This document shows, in pieces, positions 40,686 to 49,741 of a DNA stretch of 64,000 nt. Below the pieces are notes generated by a model. The model was given only the letters and a program-made list of their open reading frames with translations, ran no database searches and was not told the DNA's origin. The stretch is from Prevotella sp. BV3P1. Its GTDB lineage: Bacteria; Bacteroidota; Bacteroidia; Bacteroidales; Bacteroidaceae. The stretch covers positions 1 to 64,000 of the forward strand of contig NZ_AWXC01000025.1 in assembly GCF_000479005.1 (NCBI RefSeq). Direction: 5' to 3'. The first letter of the stretch is position 1. Every line of letters starts with the position of its first letter. Made by a program: the position numbers and the translations under genes.

Positions 40686-41744
40686 ATGACAAGTTCAAAA
40701 GTAGCTTTAATCACCGGTATCACCGGGCAGGACGGCAGTTATTTGGCCGAATTCCTCATTGATAAAGGATATGAAGTGCACGGACTGCTGCGTCGCAGTT
40801 CGTCGTTCAATACGGGACGTATCGAACACTTGTATTTGGACGAGTGGGTGCGCGACATGAAGAAAGACCGCTTGGTGAACCTGCACTGGGCCGACATGAC
40901 TGACTCTTCGTCATTGATTAGAATCATAGGCGAGATTCATCCTACAGAAATATACAACCTGGCGGCGCAGAGTCATGTGAAAGTGAGTTTCGACGTGCCA
41001 GAATACACGGCCGACACCGATGCTATTGGTGTGCTTCGATTGCTGGAGGCGGTGCGAATTTGTGGATTAGAAAAGAGTTGTCGCATTTATCAGGCCAGCA
41101 CGTCAGAGCTGTTTGGCAAGGTACAAGAAGTTCCACAGAAGGAAACAACGCCATTTTACCCACGTTCTCCCTATGCCGTGGCCAAGTTGTATGGCTTTTG
41201 GATTATGAAGAATTATCGCGAAAGTTATGGCATGTATTGCTGCAACGGCATTTTGTTCAACCACGAGAGTGAGCGGAGGGGCGAGAATTTCGTGACTCGC
41301 AAGATTACCTTGGCAGCTGCACGTATAGCGCATGGGTTGCAGGACAAACTGTATCTGGGTAACTTAGATGCTCGCCGTGACTGGGGCTATGCGCCCGATT
41401 ATGTGCAGTGTATGTGGCTGATGTTGCAGCAAGAGCAGCCTGATGACTTCGTCATTGCCACGGGTGAATATTATAGTGTACGCGATTTTGCCACCTTGGC
41501 TTTTCATCATGCTGGCATCGAGCTTGAGTGGAAGGACAAGGGGATGAACGAGAAGGGTATTGACAAGGCTACCGGTAAGGTGCTTGTTGAGGTAGACCCC
41601 AAGTACTTCCGCCCCGCTGACGTCGAACAGTTGCTCGGTGATCCCTCGAAGGCGAAAGAGAAACTTGGGTGGAATCCCCGCCAAACCAGCTTTGAAGAAC
41701 TGGTCAAGAAGATGACGGAGTATGATTTGAAGCATGTGAAATAA
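40686..41744 (+). CDS. gmd: GDP-mannose 4,6-dehydratase
   Basis: The 352-residue SDR enzyme has the N-terminal NADP motif [45 protein letters not shown], and the catalytic STSELFG with YAVAK. The [17 protein letters not shown] stretch is specific for Gmd. It converts GDP-mannose to GDP-4-keto-6-deoxymannose, the precursor of GDP-fucose. It begins 14 bases after the glf remnant and is followed by fcl, with a 9-bp repeat array in the gap. Confidence 0.97.
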   Translation: MTSSKVALITGITGQDGSYLAEFLIDKGYEVHGLLRRSSSFNTGRIEHLYLDEWVRDMKKDRLVNLHWADMTDSSSLIRIIGEIHPTEIYNLAAQSHVKVSFDVPEYTADTDAIGVLRLLEAVRICGLEKSCRIYQASTSELFGKVQEVPQKETTPFYPRSPYAVAKLYGFWIMKNYRESYGMYCCNGILFNHESERRGENFVTRKITLAAARIAHGLQDKLYLGNLDARRDWGYAPDYVQCMWLMLQQEQPDDFVIATGEYYSVRDFATLAFHHAGIELEWKDKGMNEKGIDKATGKVLVEVDPKYFRPADVEQLLGDPSKAKEKLGWNPRQTSFEELVKKMTEYDLKHVK

Positions 41745-41766
41745 TAAGGTAAACAGCTTTTTCTTT

Positions 41767-41847
41767 CTAGATTATCTAGTTTTCTTAGATTACCTAGTTT
41801 TCCTAGTATGCCTAGTGTTCCTAAAATTCCTAGAAAATCTTAAAATC
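41767..41847. repeat. 9-bp period repeat array with CTAG core
   Basis: Nine units of 9 bases start at 41767: CTAGATTAT, CTAGTTTTC, TTAGATTAC, CTAGTTTTC, CTAGTATGC, CTAGTGTTC, CTAAAATTC, CTAGAAAAT, CTTAAAATC. The array ends 13 bases before the fcl start and lies wholly in the gmd-fcl gap. The period equals that of the arrays at 270 and 38650, but the core differs. Confidence 0.7.
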
Positions 41848-41860
41848 CTATTCATTCATC

Positions 41861-43072
41861 ATGGCATTATCAAAAACATCTAAAATATATATCGCAGGGC
41901 ATCACGGCTTAGTGGGTTCTGCCATCTGGAAGAATCTTGAAGCAAGAGGGTACAGCAAGCTGATAGGGCGCAGCCATAGCGAGTTAGATTTAACCAATCA
42001 GCAAGCTGTTGATAACTTTTTCAAGAAAGAACGTCCTGATGCGGTGGTGTTGGCCGCTGCCTTTGTGGGAGGCATCATGGCGAACAGTCTGTACCGAGCC
42101 GATTTCATCATGCAGAACATGATGATGCAATGCAACGTGATTTCATCAGCTTATAAATATGGTGTGAAAAAGTTACTCTTCTTGGGTTCCACCTGCATCT
42201 ATCCAAAGAATGCGCCACAACCCATGAAAGAGGACGTGCTGCTTACTTCGCCTTTAGAGTACACCAACGAGGAATATGCCATTGCCAAAATTGCCGGACT
42301 GAAGATGTGCGAGAGCTATAACCTGCAATATGGCACGAACTATATTGCAGTGATGCCCACCAATCTATATGGCCCCAACGACAACTTCCACTTGGAGAAC
42401 AGTCATGTGATGCCTGCCATGATGCGCAAAATATATTTGGCAAAACTGATTCATGAGGATAATTGGGAAGCCATTCGGGTGGACATGAACAAGCGTCCCA
42501 TCAATCCAGTAAAAGCCTTGGCTGAGCAGATAGGAAAAGACAATGTTGATGGCGAGTGTAGTAAAGAACGAATTTTGCAAGCATTGAAGTTTTATGGCAT
42601 AGAAGACAACAAGGTAACACTTTGGGGAACAGGCTCGCCACTGCGCGAGTTCCTTTGGAGTGAGGATATGGCAGATGCTTCGGTACACATCCTCCTTCAT
42701 GTGGATTTCAAGGATATTATCGGCATAGACAAGTATTCGAGCGTGTTTTACGGCACTGCTACCGATGGTGAGGTAAACCGCAACAATAGCGAGGGGCGTG
42801 GCGGTGCCATTCCCTCACTTGGCGAGATACGCAACTGTCATATCAACATAGGTACGGGAAAGGAACTGACCATCAAGCAACTCTCCGAACTTATTGTACG
42901 AACTGTTGGCTTTACGGGAACCGTTGTGTGGGATGAAAGCAAACCCGACGGTACTCCGCGCAAACTCATCGATGTTTCTAAGCTACATTCTTTAGGCTGG
43001 ACGCACAATGTGGAAATAGAGCAGGGCGTGCAGAAGTTATACGATTGGTACAGGCAGTCGCTGCAAGGATAA
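41861..43072 (+). CDS. fcl: GDP-L-fucose synthase
   Basis: The 403-residue SDR epimerase/reductase has IYIAGHHGLVGSAIWKNL at the N-terminus, LFLGSTCIYPKNAPQPM, and the catalytic YAIAK in EYTNEEYAIAKIAGLK. It converts the Gmd product to GDP-L-fucose. It is longer than the roughly 320-residue enterobacterial enzyme because of an insert around residues 205-245 (NPVKALAEQIGKDNVDGECS), seen in Bacteroidota Fcl proteins. With gmd it supplies fucose for the polysaccharide. Confidence 0.95.
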   Translation: MALSKTSKIYIAGHHGLVGSAIWKNLEARGYSKLIGRSHSELDLTNQQAVDNFFKKERPDAVVLAAAFVGGIMANSLYRADFIMQNMMMQCNVISSAYKYGVKKLLFLGSTCIYPKNAPQPMKEDVLLTSPLEYTNEEYAIAKIAGLKMCESYNLQYGTNYIAVMPTNLYGPNDNFHLENSHVMPAMMRKIYLAKLIHEDNWEAIRVDMNKRPINPVKALAEQIGKDNVDGECSKERILQALKFYGIEDNKVTLWGTGSPLREFLWSEDMADASVHILLHVDFKDIIGIDKYSSVFYGTATDGEVNRNNSEGRGGAIPSLGEIRNCHINIGTGKELTIKQLSELIVRTVGFTGTVVWDESKPDGTPRKLIDVSKLHSLGWTHNVEIEQGVQKLYDWYRQSLQG

Positions 43073-43169
43073 AGGTGTAAACAATAAAGATTACACCTAT
43101 TATATATATAGGTCTCATCTACGTGACGGACAGTCGTTTTAATTTTAATTGAGAATTACACCGAATAGG

Positions 43170-44429
43170 ATGAATGAAGTTAACAAGCAGTTAACCATCG
43201 CCGTAGCGGGTACGGGCTATGTAGGCTTAAGCATCGCCACGTTGCTCAGTCAGCACCACCATGTGTTGGCTGTGGATGTGGTGCAAGAGAAGGTTGACAA
43301 GATTAACCGGCGGGAATCTCCCATCAGCGATGAATACATAGAAAAGTTCTTTGCCGAGAAACAACTTGACCTGCAAGCAACCCTTGATGGCGAGACATCG
43401 TATAAGCAGGCTGACTTTGTGGTGATTGCCACGCCAACCAATTACGACCCTGTGAAGAACTTCTTCGACACCTCGCATGTGGAAGAGGTCATCGAGTTGG
43501 TGATGAAGGTAAATCCTCATGCCATCATGGTTATCAAGAGTACGGTGCCCGTGGGATATACGGAGAGTGTCAGTGAGAAATACAATTGTGGAAACATCCT
43601 CTTTGCCCCAGAGTTTTTGCGTGAGAGCAAGGCTCTCTATGATAATCTCTATCCCAGCAGAATCATCATTGGCCGGCCAGCGGGGAATGAAAAGTTAGAG
43701 CAGGCAGCACACGCTTTTGCCTCGTTGCTTCAGCAAGGCGCAATGAAAGAAAATATCGACACGCTGTTCATGGGAACCACCGAGGCTGAGGCTGTGAAAC
43801 TGTTTGCCAATACTTATTTGGCACTTCGTGTCAGCTTCTTCAATGAATTGGATACATACGCCGAGATGAAAAACCTCTCCACCAAGGATATCATCCAAGG
43901 AGTAGGACTTGACCCACGCATAGGCTCGTTCTACAACAATCCCTCGTTTGGTTACGGTGGCTACTGTCTGCCTAAAGACACCAAACAACTTTTGGCCAAC
44001 TATGAGGATGTTCCCGAAAACCTGATTGAGGCCATCGTGCAGAGCAACCGCACGCGCAAGGACTTCATTGCCGACCGTGTCTTACACAAAGCTGGTTATT
44101 ACGATTATTTCAATGGCGGAGCCTTTGATACATCCAAAGAGAAAAAATGTGTGATTGGTATCTATCGCCTCACGATGAAGAGCAACAGTGACAACTTTAG
44201 ACAGAGCAGTATACAGGGTGTGATGAAGCGAATCAAGGCTAAAGGTGCCGAGGTTATTGTATACGAGCCTACGCTCAAAGACGGCACCACTTTCTTTGGC
44301 AGTAGGGTAGTGAACAACCTCACTCAATTCAAGCAAGAGTCCCAAGCCATTGTTGCCAATCGCTACGACAGTGGGTTGGATGATGTGGAAGAGAAGGTTT
44401 ATACAAGGGATATCTTTAAGCGAGACTGA
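43170..44429 (+). CDS. ugd: UDP-glucose 6-dehydrogenase (nucleotide-sugar dehydrogenase)
   Basis: About 419 residues with the NAD motif [10 protein letters not shown] at 11-20, [18 protein letters not shown] and [10 protein letters not shown], which contains the catalytic cysteine (about Cys266). These define the UDP-glucose/UDP-ManNAc dehydrogenase family; the short, Ugd-type length and YCLPKD context favour UDP-glucose to UDP-glucuronate. The frame is open from a TTG at 43149, but the ATG at 43170 is the natural start. It follows fcl by 97 bases in the precursor part of the locus. Confidence 0.92.
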   Translation: MNEVNKQLTIAVAGTGYVGLSIATLLSQHHHVLAVDVVQEKVDKINRRESPISDEYIEKFFAEKQLDLQATLDGETSYKQADFVVIATPTNYDPVKNFFDTSHVEEVIELVMKVNPHAIMVIKSTVPVGYTESVSEKYNCGNILFAPEFLRESKALYDNLYPSRIIIGRPAGNEKLEQAAHAFASLLQQGAMKENIDTLFMGTTEAEAVKLFANTYLALRVSFFNELDTYAEMKNLSTKDIIQGVGLDPRIGSFYNNPSFGYGGYCLPKDTKQLLANYEDVPENLIEAIVQSNRTRKDFIADRVLHKAGYYDYFNGGAFDTSKEKKCVIGIYRLTMKSNSDNFRQSSIQGVMKRIKAKGAEVIVYEPTLKDGTTFFGSRVVNNLTQFKQESQAIVANRYDSGLDDVEEKVYTRDIFKRD

Positions 44430-44479
44430 TTCGTTTATCAACTTAAAACAGAGAAACACTTCCAATTTAATTCATATTC

Positions 44480-45724
44480 ATGAAAACGTATGTAAATTTT
44501 TGGCTATTATGTTTTATGCTGTTATTTCTTCGGACGGTAGAAACTCATGCACAAAGGTTTTATTTTAAAGAGTTGTTCAAAAATTGCGAGTATAAATATG
44601 GCAAAAAACAAACTCAGACAACATTTGAGCCTACCGATAAACGTTATAACCATCAATGGAAATTGACAGTTGACGGGAAACTTGTTAATAAAAAAAATGA
44701 AGTGGATTGCTTGCATGTGGGTACAGGAAACGATGCGTCTCAACTTATTCGTTTAGAAACTACAACACCGTTTAAGGATGTGGATTTAGTAAGAGTGTCC
44801 ACCAATATAGCAGATAAACGAGGAGTTTACACAGTTAGTATGACCCTCAATTCGGATAAAGGCAATTTTATTAATACATGTAATATTACAAAAGAGGGAG
44901 ATAATCGAAAAAGGGACTTAAGTAATTTTTATATTACGGAGAGTAAAATAAATAGTGGAACTCTTAAGGTTGAAATGAAAGCAAAAAAATATGAAGAAGG
45001 AGCTCTATATTTATATTTTATAGAAGTTGCTTCCGTTTTATCCGATCAGCAAAAACTACAAACCCAACACATCAAATCTGGAAAGACTTATTCATATCAA
45101 GTGCAGCGCACGTTTGCATCAGACCATTGGAACACCATCTGTTTGCCGTTCGATGTGAGCAAGGAAGCGTTAACAGAGGCAATGGGAAAGAATTGGGCAT
45201 TGCGAGAGTTTGATAAGAAGGTTGAAAACGTGTTGAAGTTTAAGGATGCTGATGCGATTGAAGCTGGTGTTCCTTATCTCATCAAGCCTGCGGACAAGGT
45301 CGAAAATCCTATCTTCTCAAACGTAGTTTATCAAGATGTGAAACCGCAGACAGTTCAAGATGAAACAGGGCAATATGCTTTCGTCGGCACATTCGACCCA
45401 GTCAACTTAAAAGTTGATGGCTCCGATATGTTCTTGTTGGCTAATGGCAATCTTGCAAAACCTAAATCTGAAGAGGTGAGTCAAATGTATGGCATGCGGG
45501 CCTACTTCAAAATAAACGAACAAAGTAGTTCTTCTGCAAAGCAGATTACTTATGCTATTGATTGTGGCAGTGAAACTGTGAATGGAATACAATCGCTGCA
45601 CTCACATCCTTCAACACGCAACCAGCCCATTTACAATTTGCAAGGCGTAGAAGTAGGAACAGACATCCTTCACTTGCCAGCAGGTGTGTATGTGATGGGT
45701 GGGAAGAAAATAATAAAAAGGTGA
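44480..45724 (+). CDS. Secreted protein with probable type IX (Por) C-terminal signal
   Basis: The 414-residue product has a signal peptide ending near HAQ (residue 25). The middle has a beta-rich region and a WNTICLPFDVSKEALTEAMG block that recurs in large secreted proteins of Prevotella. The C-terminal end reads PIYNLQGVEVGTDILHLPAG then VYVMGGKKIIKR, the usual Bacteroidota C-terminal signal with NLQG, GVYVM and a basic last residue, which directs export by the type IX system and anchoring to surface polysaccharide. The exact role is unknown. It lies between ugd and a small-protein gene, 50 bases and 43 bases away. Confidence 0.75.
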   Translation: MKTYVNFWLLCFMLLFLRTVETHAQRFYFKELFKNCEYKYGKKQTQTTFEPTDKRYNHQWKLTVDGKLVNKKNEVDCLHVGTGNDASQLIRLETTTPFKDVDLVRVSTNIADKRGVYTVSMTLNSDKGNFINTCNITKEGDNRKRDLSNFYITESKINSGTLKVEMKAKKYEEGALYLYFIEVASVLSDQQKLQTQHIKSGKTYSYQVQRTFASDHWNTICLPFDVSKEALTEAMGKNWALREFDKKVENVLKFKDADAIEAGVPYLIKPADKVENPIFSNVVYQDVKPQTVQDETGQYAFVGTFDPVNLKVDGSDMFLLANGNLAKPKSEEVSQMYGMRAYFKINEQSSSSAKQITYAIDCGSETVNGIQSLHSHPSTRNQPIYNLQGVEVGTDILHLPAGVYVMGGKKIIKR

Positions 45725-45767
45725 GGAGCAAGACAACCCCTATTTACTAACTCATTCTCTAATAATC

Positions 45768-45971
45768 ATGAAACAATACACGGCACCTAAATTGACTATC
45801 ATTCATTTGGATAAGGCTGCATGCACTCTTTTATCTGCCTCCTCAGTGAAGCAAATCAATAAAGAGAATAATGTCAATATCATCGGCAGCACCGAAGAAG
45901 ATGATGCTCATAATGCCTGTGCCAAAGGATTTATGTTCCTGGACGAAGATGACTTTGACGATATTGAGTGA
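45768..45971 (+). CDS. Small acidic protein (67 residues), unknown function
   Basis: The product starts MKQYTAPKLTIIHLDKAACT and ends with a very acidic tail (FMFLDEDDFDDIE). It has two cysteines (residues 19 and 51) and no signal peptide or membrane segment. Similar short proteins beginning MK(K/Q)Y.AP..  are scattered in Bacteroidota genomes; their role is not known to me. A precursor-peptide role is possible but there is no modifying enzyme next to it. It lies 43 bases after the type IX-like protein gene. Confidence 0.55.
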   Translation: MKQYTAPKLTIIHLDKAACTLLSASSVKQINKENNVNIIGSTEEDDAHNACAKGFMFLDEDDFDDIE

Positions 45972-46370
45972 TTTTCTCAAATTAGATAAAGAAAGGCTTC
46001 ATTGATTCCAAACGGCTATCAATAAAGAAATAATAGAAAAGTTGTCATAATCCGAATTGGTATTCGATTTGTAGCCTCATGATTTGTATAGTTTCGTAGA
46101 CAGGCCATGCCGTCGTATGCTGAACATAGCCAGGGTGCACCGCTGGCAAAGGAGTATGTCCTAAAGAAGATTGTGGCGGACTGTGGGGATATGAAGACAT
46201 GAAAGAAAACGGAGAGGTCGACGATCCCAAAGACTTTGATTTGGAAGCGGCTAAAGCATTAGTAGAAGCGGTTGAACCTGAAGGGTTTGCGCCGTGGTAA
46301 GGGTGTTGTAAATGCTTTTATCAGTTTATAATATAATACTCTCTATCTTAAGAAATTACAGTACTATAAT
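45972..46370. other. Gap with plasmid-gene remnant; composition boundary
   Basis: Apart from the pRiA4b ORF-3-like remnant (46130-46300) no gene is seen. The minus-strand frame 46045-46230 is a shadow of that remnant. The DNA on the right is clearly richer in A and T than the DNA on the left. Confidence 0.5.
46130..46300 (+). pseudogene. C-terminal remnant of a plasmid pRiA4b ORF-3-like gene
   Basis: An open stretch of 56 codons with no start reads PGCTAGKGVCPKEDCGGLWG then YEDMKENGEVDDPKDFDLEA, ending at TAA 46300. The CPxEDCGGxWGYE block is the hallmark of the pRiA4b ORF-3-like family (PF07929) found on plasmids and mobile elements. A TAG stands in frame at 46127, and the N-terminal three quarters of the gene are missing or scrambled. 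It marks a scar of mobile DNA at the edge of the AT-rich polysaccharide block. Confidence 0.75.
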
Positions 46371-47483
46371 ATGGATAAAAATATAATTACCGTCACGTCA
46401 CCGCTGCTCCCAGACCTTGATGATTTTCATGGATTGTTAAAGGAAATCTGGGACAGTAAGTGGATAACCAACAACGGCTCTTTTCATAAGAAACTCGAAG
46501 CAGCGTTGTGTGAGTATCTAAAAGTACCATATATTAGTTTATTTACCAATGGTACTTTACCGCTAATAACCGCATTACAGGCATTACATATTACTGGAGA
46601 GGTAATTACAACTCCGTATAGCTTTGTAGCTACCACTCATGCTTTGTGGTGGAATGGTATCAAGCCTGTGTTTGTAGATGTAGATCCTTATACAGGTAAT
46701 CTTGACCCAAATAAAATAGAGGCAGCCATAACTCCGCGAACAACAGCAATTTTACCTGTTCATGTCTATGGAAAGCCTTGCAATGTTGATGACATTCAGA
46801 TGATAGCAGACAAGTATGGACTGCGTGTTATCTATGATGCTGCTCATGCTTTTGGAGTGGAAGTAAACGGAAAGAGTATTCTGAATGCTGGCGATATGAG
46901 TACGTTAAGTTTTCATGCCACTAAAGTTTTTAACACTGTTGAAGGAGGAGCTTTAGTGATGCACGATGAAAAGATGAAAAAACGGATTGATTATCTCAAA
47001 AACTTTGGCTTTGCAGGAGAAACAGAAGTTGTTGCTCCAGGAATCAATAGCAAGATGGATGAAATACGTTCAGCGTATGGATTACTTAATCTTCAACAGG
47101 TTGATGATGCCATTAATGCGAGAAAGAAGGTTGCCCTTACTTATCGTGATGCCTTACGAGATGTACCAGGAATAACATTTTGGAATGACATGCCAGGCGT
47201 GAAGCACAACTATTCTTATTTCCCTATTTTTGTTAATGCACAACAGTATGGTATGACACGTGATGAACTATATAACAAATTAAAAGTACACAATATATTA
47301 GGACGTCGCTATTTCTATCCACTAATAAGTACCTTTTCTACTTATCGTGCTTTAGAGAGTGCGCGGATGGATAATTTACCAGAAGCTATTAAATTGGCCA
47401 ATACCGTAATATGTCTGCCCATGCATCACGCTTTGACTCAAGAAGAGTGTAATAAGGTCATTCAGGTGATTAAAATGATTTGA
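46371..47483 (+). CDS. DegT/DnrJ/EryC1-family sugar aminotransferase
   Basis: The 370-residue PLP enzyme has LFTNGTLPLITALQAL, VITTPYSFVATTHAL, VIYDAAHAFGV (PLP-pyridine Asp) and the Schiff-base lysine at about 185 in LSFHATKVFNTVEGGALV. The FHATKVFNTxEGG form resembles VioA/RffA-type 4-aminotransferases. It would place an amino group on a keto-deoxy sugar nucleotide. No matching 4,6-dehydratase is nearby, but RmlB at 10.6-11.7 kb could supply dTDP-4-keto-6-deoxyglucose. It is the first gene of the AT-rich block. Confidence 0.9.
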   Translation: MDKNIITVTSPLLPDLDDFHGLLKEIWDSKWITNNGSFHKKLEAALCEYLKVPYISLFTNGTLPLITALQALHITGEVITTPYSFVATTHALWWNGIKPVFVDVDPYTGNLDPNKIEAAITPRTTAILPVHVYGKPCNVDDIQMIADKYGLRVIYDAAHAFGVEVNGKSILNAGDMSTLSFHATKVFNTVEGGALVMHDEKMKKRIDYLKNFGFAGETEVVAPGINSKMDEIRSAYGLLNLQQVDDAINARKKVALTYRDALRDVPGITFWNDMPGVKHNYSYFPIFVNAQQYGMTRDELYNKLKVHNILGRRYFYPLISTFSTYRALESARMDNLPEAIKLANTVICLPMHHALTQEECNKVIQVIKMI

Positions 47484-47642
47484 AAGAAATCATAAAATTT
47501 TGAAGTAAGATAGTTGATTGAATATTAACAGGATATTATTAGAATTTGTAAATATAGTCAATTGCTGACAACCTTATTTAAATAACTAATATAATATCTA
47601 CTTAATATTTCTCTATTTGTGATATATTTAACAGGGAAGAAA

Positions 47643-48332
47643 ATGAAATTGGGAATTATGCAGCCTTATTTTATGCCTTACATAGGGTATTGGCAGTTAA
47701 TAAAAGCTGTAGATAAATATGTGATTTTTGATGATGTCAATTACATAAAAAAGGGTTGGATTAATCGTAATAATATTTTAGTGAATGGCAATAAAAAGTT
47801 ATTTACCATCTCTTTGCACAATGCAAGTCAAAATAAACTGATTAATGAAGTAGCGATTGCTGACGATTTCGAAAAGTTTGATAAAACTATAATAATGGCG
47901 TATTCTAAGGCACCGTATTTTAAACAAGTAAATGCCTTGCTTCATGAAATTTATGCGTATCCAAAAGATAACCTTGCTTTGTTCGTTGCCAATAGTATTA
48001 AGAAGGTTGTTGACTATTTAGAAATAAAAACAGAGCTTATTTTGTCATCCAAATTAGACAAAGATAATTTTTTGAAAGGTCAAGATAAAATCTTAGCAAT
48101 TTGTAAAGAGTTAAAAGCTGATACATATATTAATGCAATTGGCGGAAAAGAACTCTACGAAAAACAAAAATTTCATGAAAAAGGTTTGAATTTATTTTTT
48201 TTGGAACCTACAATCACGAAATACAAGCAGTTAAGTGGTGAGTTTGTGGGTGGACTTTCAATGATAGATATCATGATGTTTAATACTCCAGAACAAATTA
48301 GGGAAATGTTATCAAGTTTTGAATTAGTATGA
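47643..48332 (+). CDS. WbqC-like family protein
   Basis: The 229-residue product begins KLGIMQPYFMPYIGYWQLI, the hallmark of the WbqC-like family, followed by DVNYIKKGWINRNNIL. Such genes sit in O-antigen and capsule loci next to DegT aminotransferases and are thought to modify amino-sugar nucleotides, probably by N-acylation; the reaction is not settled. A GTG at 47619 allows a longer form, but the ATG at 47643 gives the family N-terminus. It overlaps the next gene by 4 bases (ATGA). The preceding 159 bases show no gene. Confidence 0.88.
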   Translation: MKLGIMQPYFMPYIGYWQLIKAVDKYVIFDDVNYIKKGWINRNNILVNGNKKLFTISLHNASQNKLINEVAIADDFEKFDKTIIMAYSKAPYFKQVNALLHEIYAYPKDNLALFVANSIKKVVDYLEIKTELILSSKLDKDNFLKGQDKILAICKELKADTYINAIGGKELYEKQKFHEKGLNLFFLEPTITKYKQLSGEFVGGLSMIDIMMFNTPEQIREMLSSFELV

Positions 48333-49715
48333 AATTAGCTGTTATAGGAGCCTCAAAAGATCAATATTCGTTGTGCTTAAAGGCGAGAGAGTTGGGAATG
48401 GAAACTTTTTGTTTTGCTTGGGATAAGGATGCCGTATGTAAAACAATCGTAGACCATTTCTATCCTATCGATATTTTCGATACAGAGCGTATCATCGGTA
48501 TTTGTAGAGAACAAGGTATACAAGGAGTTGTGTCAAACGGATCGGACATGACTGCAGAGGTTCAAGCCAAGGTTTCAGATATTTTGGGGTTGAATGGCAC
48601 TCCCTATCATGTTTTTCATTCCTTGCGGGATAAGTATTACATAAGGCGATGTCTTGATAAAGTAGAAGGACTGAACCAGCCCCGTTATTACAAATATCAA
48701 GGAAATAACTTGCAAATTTATCCATGTGTAGTAAAACCATGTGTAGGAAGTGCAAAATGTGGCATAACTTATGTTGATTCCCCGAAGAATTTTTGCAAGG
48801 CTATTGATTATGCAAAAAAAGTAGATTGCAATGATATCTTGATTGAAGAGTTTGTTGAGGGAAAGGAAATTTCGGTAGAAACCATCTCATTTCATGGGCA
48901 ACATGAAATTGTACAGATAACAGATAAGGACGCTTTGCCACCTCATTTTGTAGAGACAGGGCATCATCAACCTGCAGATTTGCCTAAAGACTTAAGTTAT
49001 AGAATAAAAAAGATTGTACCTGCTATTTTAACCGTAATAGGATTTACAAATGGTGCCTCTCATATAGAGATGAAATATGCAGGGAGTGAGATATTTGTAA
49101 TTGAAGTCAATCCAAGGGGTGGCGGAGATTATATTTCGTAAGTATTGACATATTTAAGTTCAGGAATAGACTATTTGGCAGCGATTATCAAAGTAGCACT
49201 TAACACATTTCAAAGTGTGCAGTCACTAAAAGACAAAAATGAGTCTTTTTCTGGAGTTTATTTTTTATGCAAACAAAGTGAACAAAATCTTCTTCTCTTT
49301 ACAAAAAACCACTGATGAGCCGTGGATAGTGGAAAAGAAAATGGCTTCCAATCAAATAACAGAAAGTATTACGAATAATGATAGAAGTACATATCTGATT
49401 TATCAATCAGATCACAAGATTGGTGCAATAACAAGGCATGTTTTCTCTCTAAAAGATTTTAATTTAGGTAAGCAGATGTTTATAGATTTTATGCGGCATA
49501 TAGAAACAAAGGGACGTACAGGGTTTGGGGGAGGTACTCCTGACAAGATGTGGAAAGAGAATTCTGTGCTTGCTTATTTTGAAGGAGATAAAATAATATC
49601 GTGCATGGTAATGAATGAAAAAACAAATCAGGAATTTGCATTCCCTTGTGTTTCCAACCAAGTTTTTGAAGAAATGCGCAATGCAAAGAAGACTTTTGAA
49701 ACCTCTTATATGTAA
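48329..49715 (+). pseudogene. ATP-grasp carboxylate-amine ligase gene, interrupted by a stop and a frameshift
   Basis: The first 270 codons encode an ATP-grasp protein (VVSNGSDMTAEVQAKVSDILG, VVKPCVGSAKCGITYV, LIEEFVEGKEISVETI, FVIEVNPRGGGDYIS). TAA follows at 49139-49141. The same frame then stays coding-like (VLTYLSSGIDYLAAIIKVAL, SFSGVYFLCKQSEQ) to TGA 49313. Family-like sequence continues in the +1 frame (DEPWIVEKKMASNQITES, TYLIYQSDHKIG) to 49715; an A6 run near 49302 is the likely slip site. One gene of about 460 codons with two lesions is the simplest reading. With the aminotransferase and WbqC it would form an amino-sugar decoration module. The first 270 residues retain most of the ATP-grasp core, so residual function is not excluded. 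Confidence 0.75.
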
Positions 49716-49741
49716 AATTTTGAATTTTTGTTGGTATAAGG

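Noticed and set aside
46045-46230. 61-codon minus-strand frame
   Set aside because: It is antisense to the recognisable pRiA4b ORF-3-like remnant.
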